Shown here: one piece after another, positions 16,274 through 26,151 of the stretch
How positions within the stretch are numbered: the stretch's first letter is position 1
Layout of the letters: each line of letters opens with the position of its first letter
From: Sabulicella rubraurantiaca
Lineage (GTDB): Bacteria > Pseudomonadota > Alphaproteobacteria > Acetobacterales > Acetobacteraceae
DNA: 64,000 bases
Direction: 5' to 3'
NCBI RefSeq assembly: GCF_017355885.1
Contig: NZ_JAFEUU010000007.1
Location: forward strand, 162,053 to 226,052
Notes under the pieces: generated by a model
What the model saw: the letters and a program-made list of their open reading frames with translations, nothing else
The model's database searches: none
Told to the model about the DNA's origin: nothing
Translations under genes and position numbers: made by a program

Positions 16274-17386
16274 ATGTCGCACAACAGCTTCGGCCATCTG
16301 TTCCGCGTCACCACCTGGGGCGAGAGCCACGGCCCGGCCATTGGCTGCGTGGTGGATGGCTGCCCGCCCGGGCTTCCCCTCGCCGAAGCCGACATCCAGC
16401 CCTTCCTGGATGCGCGCCGCCCCGGCACCTCCCGCCACGTGACCCAGCGTCGCGAGCCGGATGCCGTCCGCATCCTCTCCGGCGTGTTCGAGGGGCGGAC
16501 CACCGGCACGCCCATCGCGCTGGAAATCCAGAACGAGGACCAGCGCTCCAAGGATTATGGGGAAATCGCGCGCAGCTTCCGCCCGGGCCATGCCGACATC
16601 GCCTATCACCTGAAATACGGGGTGCGCGACTATCGCGGCGGCGGGCGGTCCAGCGCGAGGGAAACCGCGATGCGCGTCGCGGCCGGTGCCATCGCGCGGC
16701 GCGTGCTCGGCCCCGGCGTGGTGATCCGCGGCGCCCTGGTGCAGATCGGCGCGGACCGCGTGGAGCGTGATCGCTGGGATTGGGCGGAGACCCAGTGCAA
16801 CCCCTTCTGGTGCCCCGATGTCGAGGCCGCCGCGCGCTGGGAGGAGTTGCTGAACGCCACCCGCAAGGCCGGCAGCAGCGTCGGCGCGGTGATCGAATTG
16901 GTGGCCGAGGGCGTGCCGCCGGGCCTAGGTGCGCCGATCTACGGCAAATTGGATGCCGAGATCGCGGCGGCGCTGATGGGCATCAACGCGGTGAAGGGCG
17001 TCGAGATCGGCGACGGCTTCGCTTCGGCCGTCCTTTCCGGCGAGGAAAATGCCGACGAGATGCGGATGCGCCAGGACGGCACGGTGGAGTTCCTAGCCAA
17101 CCACGCGGGCGGGGTGCTGGGTGGCATCTCCACCGGCCAGCCCATCGTGGCGCGTTTCGCGGTGAAGCCGACCTCCTCCATCCTCACGCCGCGCCGCGCC
17201 GTCACGGTGGAAGGCGAGGAGACGGAGCTCCGGACGGTCGGCCGGCACGACCCCTGCGTCGGCATCCGTGCCGTGCCGGTGGGTGAGGCGATGCTGGCCT
17301 GCGTCCTGGCCGACCACCTGCTGCGCCATCGCGCCCAGAATCCGGAGGCCCCCAGCGTGCCGCGCCTGCCGCGTGAAAATGCCTGA
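16274..17386 (+). CDS. aroC: Chorismate synthase
   Basis: 370 residues, full length. Converts 5-enolpyruvylshikimate-3-phosphate to chorismate using reduced FMN, the last common step of aromatic amino acid synthesis; cytoplasmic homotetramer. The sequence shows the three family signatures: [18 protein letters not shown] near the N-terminus, [20 protein letters not shown] in the middle (about residues 120-140), and [18 protein letters not shown] near the C-terminus, including the conserved histidines. Start ATG 16274 gives the standard [18 protein letters not shown] opening. Confidence 0.98.
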   Translation: MSHNSFGHLFRVTTWGESHGPAIGCVVDGCPPGLPLAEADIQPFLDARRPGTSRHVTQRREPDAVRILSGVFEGRTTGTPIALEIQNEDQRSKDYGEIARSFRPGHADIAYHLKYGVRDYRGGGRSSARETAMRVAAGAIARRVLGPGVVIRGALVQIGADRVERDRWDWAETQCNPFWCPDVEAAARWEELLNATRKAGSSVGAVIELVAEGVPPGLGAPIYGKLDAEIAAALMGINAVKGVEIGDGFASAVLSGEENADEMRMRQDGTVEFLANHAGGVLGGISTGQPIVARFAVKPTSSILTPRRAVTVEGEETELRTVGRHDPCVGIRAVPVGEAMLACVLADHLLRHRAQNPEAPSVPRLPRENA

Positions 17387-17401
17387 CTGAAGAACTCGGG
17401 A

Positions 17402-17431
17402 TTGAATCGGCCGCGGAAGGGATTGTATGCT
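17402..17431 (+). promoter_or_regulatory. Possible sigma-70-type promoter
   Basis: TTGAAT and TATGCT separated by 18 bases lie about 50 bases before the 17484 start, in a stretch that is less GC-rich than its surroundings. Spacing and hexamers are reasonable for a housekeeping promoter but there is no transcript evidence. Confidence 0.3.
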
Positions 17432-17483
17432 TCCGAAAGGAGCCGCTGCGCGGCGCCGGCCGAAACCTTCGAACGAGAGCCCC

Positions 17484-18668
17484 ATGTCACTCGCCGACGC
17501 CGCTTCCGAAGGCGTTTCGCTGCGTGCGTTTCTCCTCCTTGCGGGAAGCAAGCGCTGGCGCGCCCGGATCGCGGAATTGGTCGGGCAGACGCGGTCCGGG
17601 ACGCTGGCGGCGCGGACGGCGCAGCGGCGGCACGCGCTGGAACTGACCCTGGCCCGGCTTTCCTCCCGAAGTCCTGCCGCCCCCGCCGAGCAGCGCCTCG
17701 CCGCGCTGGCGGGTGAGGCGGCGGCACTGGACGCCGCGCTGGAGGATGAGCCGCGCCGCCGCCTGCGCGCCCTGGTCGAGCGCGGGCTGGAGGGACAGGG
17801 GACGCTGGTGCCCCTGCTGCACCTCCTCCGCACCGCCGCCACCTTCCGCGCGCGCGGCTTCGAGGTCCGGCACGATGGGCTGCTCTTCGGCGCCCCTTAT
17901 GACCTGCTGGTCCGGCGGGAACACGCGGTCGCGGAGGTGGCGTGCGAGGCGCTCTCCGCGGAAGCGGGGCGCCCCCTGCACAAGGGCGTCTTTGCCGCGC
18001 TGGTGGACCGGGTGAACCCTGAACTGCAGACCTGGCTCGCCGCCCATCCCGGTCGCTACGTCCTGAAGATGACCCTGCCCGAGGGACTGGCCGAGCCGGG
18101 CGGCATTGCCGCGCTGCATGAGCGCATCGCCGCCATGCTAGCCACCGAGAGGCGCCATCACTCCGAGGCGGACATGCTGCTGAAGCTGGACCCGCTGGTG
18201 CTGGCTGGCGCCCAGGCCGCCGGGGCGCTGCCCGAGCGCCTGCGCCAGCAATTCGGCGCCGAGGCGCACCTCGCCGTCACGGGCGACCCGCAGTCGGGCA
18301 GCGTGCTGGTCATGGCCGCCCGGACCGGTCAGGGGAATGATGTCGCCGCCGCCGCTGCCCGCCACCTGCGCGAGGCCGCGGGCAGCCGCCTCACCGGCCG
18401 CCAGCCCGGCATTCTGTCCCTGTTCCTGGACGACCTCGACGGTGCCGAATGGCGCGACCTGTGCGCCTCGCTGGAGCTGGAAGGCGAGTGCCGCCGCTTC
18501 CTCACCACGGAGGAGGCGAAGCGCGTCGTCGCGGTCACCTGCTCGACGCGGCACGAGATGCTTGGCCTTTCCGGCGCCGCGCCGGAAGGCGAGCTGCGCT
18601 TCCGCAACCCATCCCATCCCGCGGCGAAGTCCGCGGGGCTGGAGCCTGCCATCCTTTCCTCGGTCTGA
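17484..18668 (+). CDS. Hypothetical 394-residue protein, possibly a degenerate nuclease-fold protein
   Basis: I do not recognise a named family. The protein is soluble, Ala/Arg/Leu-rich, without signal peptide. Residues around 120-165 read GFEVRHDGLLFGAPYDLLVRR then AVAEVACEALS (two separate strands), which resembles the strand-D, strand-E-x-K core of a PD-(D/E)xK fold, but the lysine position is Ala. The second half carries DLDGAEWRDL and an ending rich in small residues. ATG 17484 is preferred over 17427 because the intervening residues look like leader sequence. It sits alone between aroC and the mre operon, so context says little. Confidence 0.7.
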   Translation: MSLADAASEGVSLRAFLLLAGSKRWRARIAELVGQTRSGTLAARTAQRRHALELTLARLSSRSPAAPAEQRLAALAGEAAALDAALEDEPRRRLRALVERGLEGQGTLVPLLHLLRTAATFRARGFEVRHDGLLFGAPYDLLVRREHAVAEVACEALSAEAGRPLHKGVFAALVDRVNPELQTWLAAHPGRYVLKMTLPEGLAEPGGIAALHERIAAMLATERRHHSEADMLLKLDPLVLAGAQAAGALPERLRQQFGAEAHLAVTGDPQSGSVLVMAARTGQGNDVAAAAARHLREAAGSRLTGRQPGILSLFLDDLDGAEWRDLCASLELEGECRRFLTTEEAKRVVAVTCSTRHEMLGLSGAAPEGELRFRNPSHPAAKSAGLEPAILSSV

Positions 18669-19805
<1,137 letters not shown>

Positions 19806-19850
19806 GGCGGGGTCGGCCAGGCTGCGGCCCAGGCTGAGTTCGGGGGAGCC

Positions 19851-20714
19851 TTGATCCGACTGTCCATTCCCTTGCGGCAGGCGCTCGCACGGCTTTCGCT
19901 GCCCGTGCTGATCGCCGCCGCCTTCGGGATCATGTTGCTCGGCAAGGCCGACGCGCTGCTGGTGGAGCGTGCGCGCATGGCGCTGGCCGATGCCCTCTCG
20001 CCGATCTGGGCGGTGGTGCAGGAACCAGTGCAGGCGGTGCGCGGTGGGCTCCGCGAGGCGGAAGCGCTGTGGAACCTCCGCACGGAGAATGCCCGGCTGC
20101 GCGAGGAAAATGAGCGCCTGCACCGCTGGCAGGCCGCCGCCCTGGCGCTGGAGGCCGAAAACGCGCTGCTGCGCCGCCAGCTTTCCTGGGTGCCCGATCC
20201 GGCGCCTGCCTTCCGCACTGCGCGCGTCGTGGCCGATGCGGGCGGCACCTATGCCCGCGCCGTGCTGCTGGGGGCCGGGCCGAACCACGCCGTCCGTAAG
20301 GGCCAGGTCGCGCTGGACGAGCGCGGCTTCGTTGGCCGCGTGACGGAGGTGGGGAACCGCTCCGCGCGCGTGCTGCTGGCCACCGACATGAACAGCCGCA
20401 TCCCCGTGGTTCTCGAAGGCTCGCGCGCACGGGCGATCATGGTCGGGACCAATGGCAGCCGCCCGCGCCTGCAGCATTGGCCCGAGGGCACGCCGCCACG
20501 CGATGGCGACCGCGTCGTTTCCAGCGCCGAGGCCGGCGCTTTTCCGGCCGGACTGCCCGTCGGCACGGTGAGGATCAGCGAGGGCGGCGGGGTGGAAGTC
20601 GAGCTGTTCGCGCAGCTGGACCGCCTCGACGTGCTGCGACTTTTCGATTTCGGCCTGTCCGGCATCCTGCCGCCCGAGGCCGTGGCGCGGCCGGAGCCGA
20701 GGGCGCGGCGCTGA
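19851..20714 (+). CDS. mreC: Rod shape-determining protein MreC
   Basis: 287 residues. One membrane helix (about 15-35), then a periplasmic coiled coil (LRTENARLREENERLHRWQA, about 75-105) and two beta-barrel domains, the MreC architecture that activates PBP2. The start is TTG at 19851 behind GGGGGAG; no ATG gives a full N-terminus. The stop lies 2 bases before the mreD ATG. The protein bridges cytoplasmic MreB and the periplasmic synthases of the same operon. Confidence 0.95.
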   Translation: MIRLSIPLRQALARLSLPVLIAAAFGIMLLGKADALLVERARMALADALSPIWAVVQEPVQAVRGGLREAEALWNLRTENARLREENERLHRWQAAALALEAENALLRRQLSWVPDPAPAFRTARVVADAGGTYARAVLLGAGPNHAVRKGQVALDERGFVGRVTEVGNRSARVLLATDMNSRIPVVLEGSRARAIMVGTNGSRPRLQHWPEGTPPRDGDRVVSSAEAGAFPAGLPVGTVRISEGGGVEVELFAQLDRLDVLRLFDFGLSGILPPEAVARPEPRARR

Positions 20715-20716
20715 CC

Positions 20717-21256
20717 ATGGCCCGCAAGGGGCGCCCCCAGCCGCCAATGGGCACGCTGCGCCGGCTCGATGCCGCAGCGCGCGCCGCCTTTCCTGCGCTG
20801 GGCATCGCGCTGCTGCTGATCGCGGCGGTGGTGCCGGTGGGGGCGCCGGGCCTCGTCGCCGCGCTGGCCCTGCCACCGGTCTTCTTCTGGAGCGTCTTCC
20901 GCCCCGCTGCCATGTCGCCACCCGTGGTCTTTGGCCTGGGACTGCTGCAGGACCTGCTCACTTTTGCGCCGCTGGGCGTCGGGGTGCTGACCCTTTTGCT
21001 GGTGCACGGCGTGGCGCTGCGGATGCGGCTCTGGCTGGTGCGGCAGGGCTTCACGGTGGTCTGGCTCTGCTTCTGCGCCGTGGCGGCGGTTGCTTCCGCG
21101 TTCGGCTTCGTGCTCACAGGGCTGCTGGACTGGCACATGCCTTCCCGTGTGCCGGCCCTGCTGCAGGCGGGGCTGGCAGCCGGCGCCTATCCGGCCCTGG
21201 GCTGGACGCTGGGCCGCATCCATATGGCGATGACGCGGGCGGAGGAGGGGGCATGA
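20717..21256 (+). CDS. mreD: Rod shape-determining protein MreD
   Basis: 179 residues with about five membrane helices (first near residue 27: PALGIALLLIAAVVPVGAPG). Polytopic partner of MreC in the elongasome. MreD is poorly conserved, so identity rests on hydropathy, the PFGLGLLQDLL-like segment (here FGLGLLQDLLTFAPLGVG, which contains the conserved Q-D) and position. ATG 20717 immediately follows the mreC stop; its own stop overlaps the mrdA start by 4 bases (ATGA). Confidence 0.93.
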   Translation: MARKGRPQPPMGTLRRLDAAARAAFPALGIALLLIAAVVPVGAPGLVAALALPPVFFWSVFRPAAMSPPVVFGLGLLQDLLTFAPLGVGVLTLLLVHGVALRMRLWLVRQGFTVVWLCFCAVAAVASAFGFVLTGLLDWHMPSRVPALLQAGLAAGAYPALGWTLGRIHMAMTRAEEGA

Positions 21257-23172
21257 AGTGGCCACGCCTCCGTCGCGCCAAGAGCGGCATCGAGAATTTC
21301 ACCATGCGCGGCGTGAAGCTGGAGGAGGAGCGCCGCCGCTCTGTCTTCACGCGACGGGCATTGCTGCTGGCGGGTGGCCAGGCGGGGCTGTTCGGCTTCT
21401 TGGGTCACCGGCTGCACACGCTCCAGGTCGAGCAGGGGGAGCGATACGCCACCTTGGCGGAGGAGAACCGCGTCTCCGCCCGCCTGCTTTCCCCGCCCCG
21501 CGGGCGGGTGCTGGACCGCAATGGCACGGTGGTGGCGGCGAACCGGCTGAACTGGCGCGCCCTCCTCGTCTCGGAGCAGACGCAGGATATCGGCGCGACG
21601 CTCGATACCTTCCACCGCATTGTCCCGCTCCAGGATCACGAGCGCACGCGCGTCGAGCGCGAGCTGCGCCGCCGCCGCCGCTTCGTCCCCGTGACGCTGC
21701 GCGAGTTCCTGTCCTGGGAGGAGATGGCGCGCATCGAGGTCAACGCGCCCGATCTGCCGGGCATCCTGATCGACGTGGGCACCACGCGCATCTATCCGCA
21801 GGCGGAGCATCTGGCCCACGTCGTCGGCTACGTCGCGCCCCCGGCCGAGAGCGACATGGATGGCGACCCGCTGCTCCAGCTTCCCGGGGTGCGGGTAGGC
21901 CGCGCGGGCATTGAGCGCTTCCACGAGACGACGCTGCGCGGCCGCGCCGGGGCGGTGCAGCTGGAGGTGAACGCGGTGGGCCGCGTGATCCGCGAGCTGG
22001 ACCGGCGTGAGGGCGTGGCCGGCCAGGACGTCGAGATCAGCCTGGACTCCGAGTTGCAGCGCACCGTGCGCGGCAAGATCGCCGAGGGGACATCAGTCGT
22101 CGTGCTGAATGCCCGCAATGGCGAGGTGCTGGCCATGGCCTCCCAGCCCTCCTTCGACCCCAACGTGTTCAATGCCGGCGTCTCGGCGGCGCAGTGGCGG
22201 CAATGGACCAGCCAGCGCTCGACGCCGCTGATCAACAAGACCACCAACGGGCTCTACGCGCCCGGCTCCACCTTCAAGATGGTGGTGGCGCTGGCGGCGC
22301 TGGAGGCGCGTGTGACGACGCCGGGCGAGCGGGTCCATTGCCCCGGCCATTTCGACCTGGGCGACACGCGGTTCCATTGCTGGAACAAGGGCGGACACGG
22401 CTCGGTGGATCTGCGGCAGTCGCTGAAGGTGAGCTGCGACGTCTATTACTACGAGATGGCGCGCCGCCTCGGCATCAACCGCATTGCCGCGATGTCGCGG
22501 CGCCTGGGCCTCGGTGTGCCGCTCGACATCGAGTTGCCAGGGACGCGGCCCGGCCACGTCCCCACGCGCGAATGGCGCGAGCGCCAGGGGCGAAGCTGGG
22601 CGTTGGGCGACACGGTGGTGCACGGGATCGGCCAGGGCTTCTATCAGCTGACGCCGCTCTCGCTGGCCACCATGTCGGCGCGGCTCGCCACCGGGCGGGC
22701 GATTCAGCCGCATCTGACGCGCGCCATCGGCGGGCGGCCGGTGCGGGGCGGGAGGGCGGAGGACTGGCCCAGCCTCGGCCTCAACGACCGCGACTTGCGC
22801 CTTGTGCGCGAGGCGATGTGGGCCGTGGTGAACGAGCCGGGCGGGACGGCGCTCTCCTCCCGCCTGCCGGGGGCGCTGGGCGTGCAGATGGCAGGCAAGA
22901 CCGGCACCACCCAGGTGCGCCGCGTTTCCCGTGAGCAGCGCGAGCGCGGATTCCGCGTCGAATCCCTGCCGCGCGAATGGCGTCCGCACGCGCTCTTCGT
23001 CGCCTATGCGCCCTATGACAACCCGCTCTATGCGGTGAGCGTGGTGGTGGAGCACGGCACGAGCGGTTCGGGCGCGGCGGCGCCGCTGGCGCGCGATGTT
23101 CTGGTGGAAGTGTTCAACCGCTTCCGCACCCAGCCCGCGCCGGGCCAGCGCATCGCGGAGGGGAGGGGCTGA
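21253..23172 (+). CDS. mrdA: Penicillin-binding protein 2
   Basis: 639 residues. Monofunctional class B transpeptidase that crosslinks peptidoglycan for elongation. An N-terminal membrane helix (about 38-55) is followed by the PBP dimerisation domain (SPPRGRVLDRNGTVVAANR) and a transpeptidase domain with S-x-x-K as STFK (Ser339, Lys342), S-x-N represented by SCD (about residue 396, usual for PBP2), and KTGTT (Lys549). Start overlaps mreD stop; stop overlaps rodA start (TGATG). Confidence 0.97.
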   Translation: MKWPRLRRAKSGIENFTMRGVKLEEERRRSVFTRRALLLAGGQAGLFGFLGHRLHTLQVEQGERYATLAEENRVSARLLSPPRGRVLDRNGTVVAANRLNWRALLVSEQTQDIGATLDTFHRIVPLQDHERTRVERELRRRRRFVPVTLREFLSWEEMARIEVNAPDLPGILIDVGTTRIYPQAEHLAHVVGYVAPPAESDMDGDPLLQLPGVRVGRAGIERFHETTLRGRAGAVQLEVNAVGRVIRELDRREGVAGQDVEISLDSELQRTVRGKIAEGTSVVVLNARNGEVLAMASQPSFDPNVFNAGVSAAQWRQWTSQRSTPLINKTTNGLYAPGSTFKMVVALAALEARVTTPGERVHCPGHFDLGDTRFHCWNKGGHGSVDLRQSLKVSCDVYYYEMARRLGINRIAAMSRRLGLGVPLDIELPGTRPGHVPTREWRERQGRSWALGDTVVHGIGQGFYQLTPLSLATMSARLATGRAIQPHLTRAIGGRPVRGGRAEDWPSLGLNDRDLRLVREAMWAVVNEPGGTALSSRLPGALGVQMAGKTGTTQVRRVSREQRERGFRVESLPREWRPHALFVAYAPYDNPLYAVSVVVEHGTSGSGAAAPLARDVLVEVFNRFRTQPAPGQRIAEGRG

Positions 23173-24320
23173 TGTCGGCAGTCTTCGAGCGGCGCCTGCT
23201 GACACGGGATCGCGGCGCCGGTCTCCTGCAGAAATTCTGGCAGATCCCCTGGCCCTTCGTGATGCTGCTCTCGGCCATCGCGGCGGTGGGGTATGTCGCG
23301 CTGTATTCCGCCGGGGGCGGGCCGGAGGCCTATGCCTCCAAGCATGCGCTGCGCTTCGGCTTCTGCGTGGTGATGATGCTGTGCATGGGCATGGTGGATA
23401 TCCGCCTCTATGCCCGCCTTGCGCCGCTCGCCTATCTGGGCGGCGTGGGGCTGCTGGTGCTGGTCGCCCTGCATGGCGAGGTGGGCAAGGGCGCGCAGCG
23501 CTGGATCGACCTGGGCCCGCTGCAGCTTCAGCCCTCCGAGGCGATGAAGATCATCCTCGTGCTGACCCTCGCCGCCTGGTTCCAGCGGGCGAGCTGGGAG
23601 CGCGTGGGCAATCCGCTTTACCTCCTGCCGCCGCTCATCCTGGTGCTGATTCCGGCTGCGCTGATCTTCAAGCAGCCCAATCTCGGCACCTCGCTGATCA
23701 CGTTGATGCTGGGCGGGGCGATGTTCTGGGCGGCCGGGGTGCGGTGGTGGAAATTCGCGATCGTGCTGGGGGGCGCGGCCCTCGCGGCGCCGCTCGCCTA
23801 TGGGCACCTCAAGGACTACCAGCGCGCCCGCATCACCACCTTCTTGGATCCCGAGAGCGACCCGTTGGGCGCTGGCTACAACATCATCCAGAGCAAGATC
23901 GCCCTGGGCTCAGGCGGGATGTGGGGCAAGGGCTTCATGCAGGGCACGCAGGGCCACCTGAACTTCCTGCCCGAGAAGCAGACCGATTTCATCTTCACCA
24001 TGATCGCCGAAGAGTTCGGGCTGGTGGGGGCGATGGGCACGCTGGCACTGCTGATGCTGGTGGTCGCCTTCTGCCTTTTCGTGGCGCTGCGCTGCCGGCA
24101 CCAGTTCGGGCGCCTGCTCGCCATCGGGCTGGGCACCAACTACTTCCTCTACATCTTCGTGAACGTGGCCATGGTCACCGGCTCGATCCCGGTGGGCGGC
24201 GTGCCGCTGCCACTGATCTCGCATGGCGGCTCAGCCATGCTGACGGTGATGGCGGGGTTCGGCGTCCTGATCTCGGCCTGGGTGCATCGCGACGCCGAGT
24301 TCGGACCAGCACGCGACTGA
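23172..24320 (+). CDS. rodA: Peptidoglycan glycosyltransferase RodA
   Basis: 382 residues, about ten membrane helices. SEDS-family polymerase that extends glycan strands together with PBP2. Characteristic segments are GAQRWIDLGPLQLQPSE and, near the C-terminus, VTGSIPVGGVPLPLISHGGS; the conserved catalytic Asp lies in the loop with TTFLDPESDPLGAGYN. One-base overlap with mrdA (TGATG). It closes the operon and is followed by a hairpin. Confidence 0.97.
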   Translation: MSAVFERRLLTRDRGAGLLQKFWQIPWPFVMLLSAIAAVGYVALYSAGGGPEAYASKHALRFGFCVVMMLCMGMVDIRLYARLAPLAYLGGVGLLVLVALHGEVGKGAQRWIDLGPLQLQPSEAMKIILVLTLAAWFQRASWERVGNPLYLLPPLILVLIPAALIFKQPNLGTSLITLMLGGAMFWAAGVRWWKFAIVLGGAALAAPLAYGHLKDYQRARITTFLDPESDPLGAGYNIIQSKIALGSGGMWGKGFMQGTQGHLNFLPEKQTDFIFTMIAEEFGLVGAMGTLALLMLVVAFCLFVALRCRHQFGRLLAIGLGTNYFLYIFVNVAMVTGSIPVGGVPLPLISHGGSAMLTVMAGFGVLISAWVHRDAEFGPARD

Positions 24321-24322
24321 AG

Positions 24323-24354
24323 GGTCACGCGAAAGCGGGCCGGAGCGTGACCCG
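24323..24354 (+). terminator. Hairpin after rodA
   Basis: Perfect 9-base inverted repeat GGGTCACGC (24323-24331) / GCGTGACCC (24346-24354) with a 14-base loop, 3 bases after the rodA stop. There is no T-run, so termination is uncertain; it may stabilise the transcript end. Confidence 0.4.
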
Positions 24355-24403
24355 GACGGAAGGCGTCGTCCCGGCCGGCGAATCACGCTCCTGGCCCGGT
24401 CCC

Positions 24404-24421
24404 TCGCCCCTTGCGGGGCGA
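24404..24421. terminator. Hairpin between convergent genes
   Basis: TCGCCCC (24404-24410), loop TTGC, GGGGCGA (24415-24421). It lies between the rodA operon and the convergent small lipoprotein gene and could act in either direction; no T-run on either side. Confidence 0.35.
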
Positions 24422-24441
24422 ATGGGCTCAGGCGCTAGGCC

Positions 24442-24645
24442 TTAGCGCACCATCACGGTGGTGGGCGCCGCCGGCACGGGCGTCACGACGGCCGCGCTCG
24501 GCGTCTGCGGGACGACCACGGTGGCCTGCGGATTCGGGGCCGAGGGACGGTCGCGCTCCACATAGGCGCAGGCAGAGAGCGCGAGGGCGGAACCACCCGC
24601 CAGGGCGAGCACGGCGGCCTTACGGGTCAGCTGGGCGAAGAGCAT
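24442..24645 (-). CDS. Small lipoprotein
   Basis: 67 residues. Signal helix AVLALAGGSALAL followed by the lipobox LSAC (lipidated Cys near residue 26), then a 40-residue mature part rich in Pro, Val and Ala (VVPQTPSAAVVTPVPA). AGGAGGAACTG lies just before the start codon, giving a strong ribosome site. This looks like the small entericidin-like or low-complexity outer-membrane lipoproteins common in the group; function unknown. Confidence 0.75.
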   Translation of the reverse strand: MLFAQLTRKAAVLALAGGSALALSACAYVERDRPSAPNPQATVVVPQTPSAAVVTPVPAAPTTVMVR

Positions 24646-24720
24646 CAGTTCCTCCTTCGGATTCAGGATGCGCGCCCTTAACCCTCACACTCCCTGTCTG
24701 GTTGCCCTTTCCACGGTGGA

Positions 24721-25665
24721 TCACTCCGCGGGTGGGGTGGCTCCGACCTGCTCGACGATACGGCGGTAATGCTCCGGCCGGCGATGGGCGGCGAAGTTGA
24801 ACATCTTCTCCTTGCCCTGGCGGCAGGCATCGAGATCGCATTCCGCCAGGAGTACCTCGTCCTCCAGCGTTTGGGCCTGGGCCACGACGATGCCGTCCGG
24901 ACTGACGATGACCGAGCCGCCGATCAGCCCCGAGCCGTCCTCGTTTCCGGCCTTCGCCACGCTCACCGCCCAGGTGGCGTTCATGTAGGCGTTGGACTGT
25001 GCCGCGAGGGTGGAGTGGAAGGTGCGAAGCTCCGCCCCTTCGGTCGTCCCGCCATTCGGGTCATAGGCGGCGGAGTTGTAGCCCATCAGCATGACCTCGA
25101 CGCCCTGGAGGCCGTAGCAGCGCCACGCCTCCGGCCAGCGGCGGTCGTTGCAGACCAGCATCCCCATCACCGCGCCATGCCATTCCGCTGGGCCACGGAA
25201 GGCGGGGAAGCCCAAGTCGCCATACTCGAAGTAGCGCTTCTCTAGCTGCTGGAACCGGTCCCCCGCGCGCGGCTCGACCGAGCCGGGGAGGTGGACCTTG
25301 CGGTACTTGCCGAGGATGGCGCCATTCGGCCCGACCGTGATGGCAGTGTTGAAGCGCTTGCCCTCCGCCGTCCGCTCCGCGAAGCCCAGATAGAAGCCGA
25401 CTCGAAGCTCCCGCGCCCGGTCGAAGAGGGCCTGGCACTCCGGGTTGGGCATGGAGGTCTCGAAATAGGCATCGAGCTCCGTCTCGGAGAGCAGCCAGCG
25501 CGGGAAGAAGGTGGTCAGGGCCAGTTCAGGGAAGACGACGCATTGCGCGCCGCCCTTCGCCGCCTGCTCGAGCAGGGCGATCAGCCGGTCGAGGGTCCGG
25601 GCGCGGCTGTCGGCGCGCTGGATGGGGCCGGTCTGCGCGCCGGCAAGCGTCAGGATGCGAGGCAT
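24721..25665 (-). CDS. N-carbamoyl-D-amino-acid hydrolase-type carbon-nitrogen hydrolase
   Basis: 314 residues, close to the ~304 of D-carbamoylases. Nitrilase-superfamily amidase that would hydrolyse an N-carbamoyl amino acid to amino acid, CO2 and ammonia. The Glu-Lys-Cys triad is visible: Glu47 in VVFPELALTTFFPRW, Lys123 in YRKVHLPG, Cys172 in LVCNDRRWPEAWR; the CNDRRWPE segment is typical of D-carbamoylases. ATG 25665 is preferred over the longer open frame. A hydantoinase-type gene lies 0.5 kb upstream on the same strand, fitting a hydantoin or pyrimidine-type degradation route. Substrate chirality is inferred. Confidence 0.85.
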   Translation of the reverse strand: MPRILTLAGAQTGPIQRADSRARTLDRLIALLEQAAKGGAQCVVFPELALTTFFPRWLLSETELDAYFETSMPNPECQALFDRARELRVGFYLGFAERTAEGKRFNTAITVGPNGAILGKYRKVHLPGSVEPRAGDRFQQLEKRYFEYGDLGFPAFRGPAEWHGAVMGMLVCNDRRWPEAWRCYGLQGVEVMLMGYNSAAYDPNGGTTEGAELRTFHSTLAAQSNAYMNATWAVSVAKAGNEDGSGLIGGSVIVSPDGIVVAQAQTLEDEVLLAECDLDACRQGKEKMFNFAAHRRPEHYRRIVEQVGATPPAE

Positions 25666-25742
25666 GAGGGCAGGATGCGCCAGGGCCGGTTCCGCGCGAA
25701 GCCCCCGCCGCAAACCCTGGAAAAATCTATTCCGTTTCCTAT

Positions 25743-26144
25743 ATGTTCCACATGATCCGCACCCGCCGGGGGCGCGTCCAACAGCCCCCACTTCCCCCCG
25801 AAGCCATGGAGCGCCGCATCGGCGTCCTGGCCGATGCCGTGCGCGACCGCCGCGTCGTCGAGCTGCTGTATGGCGGCGCGTGGCGCGTCGTGCACCCGCA
25901 CGCCGTGGGCCGGCTTTCCACTGGCAATGTCGGGCTGCTGACCTGGCAGACCGCCGGGCTGGCGCGCGGCCCGGACAGCCCGGGCGAGGGCTGGCGGATG
26001 TTCGACGTGTCCCGCATCGAGGATGCGCGCATCCTGCACAGCACCTTCGCGCCACGCCCGCGCCGCAACGCTTTCTGGACCCGCAACCTGCCCCGGCCCG
26101 AGGCCGAGGCGCCGTCGCGCGAGGAGGCGCTGGCGGTCGCCTGA
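25743..26144 (+). CDS. Stand-alone WYL-domain protein
   Basis: 133 residues. The central part (AVRDRRVVELLYGGAWRVVHPHAVG to GWRMFDVSRIEDARIL, cited by its ends) fits a single WYL domain, a Sm-like ligand-sensing module usually fused to a DNA-binding head in regulators; here no helix-turn-helix is present. Such single-domain proteins may bind nucleotides or act as accessory regulators. The ATG at 25743 has no obvious ribosome site, so a start at 25752 or 25806 is possible. It lies between two convergently oriented hydrolase genes. Confidence 0.72.
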   Translation: MFHMIRTRRGRVQQPPLPPEAMERRIGVLADAVRDRRVVELLYGGAWRVVHPHAVGRLSTGNVGLLTWQTAGLARGPDSPGEGWRMFDVSRIEDARILHSTFAPRPRRNAFWTRNLPRPEAEAPSREEALAVA

Positions 26145-26151
26145 CCTGGCT

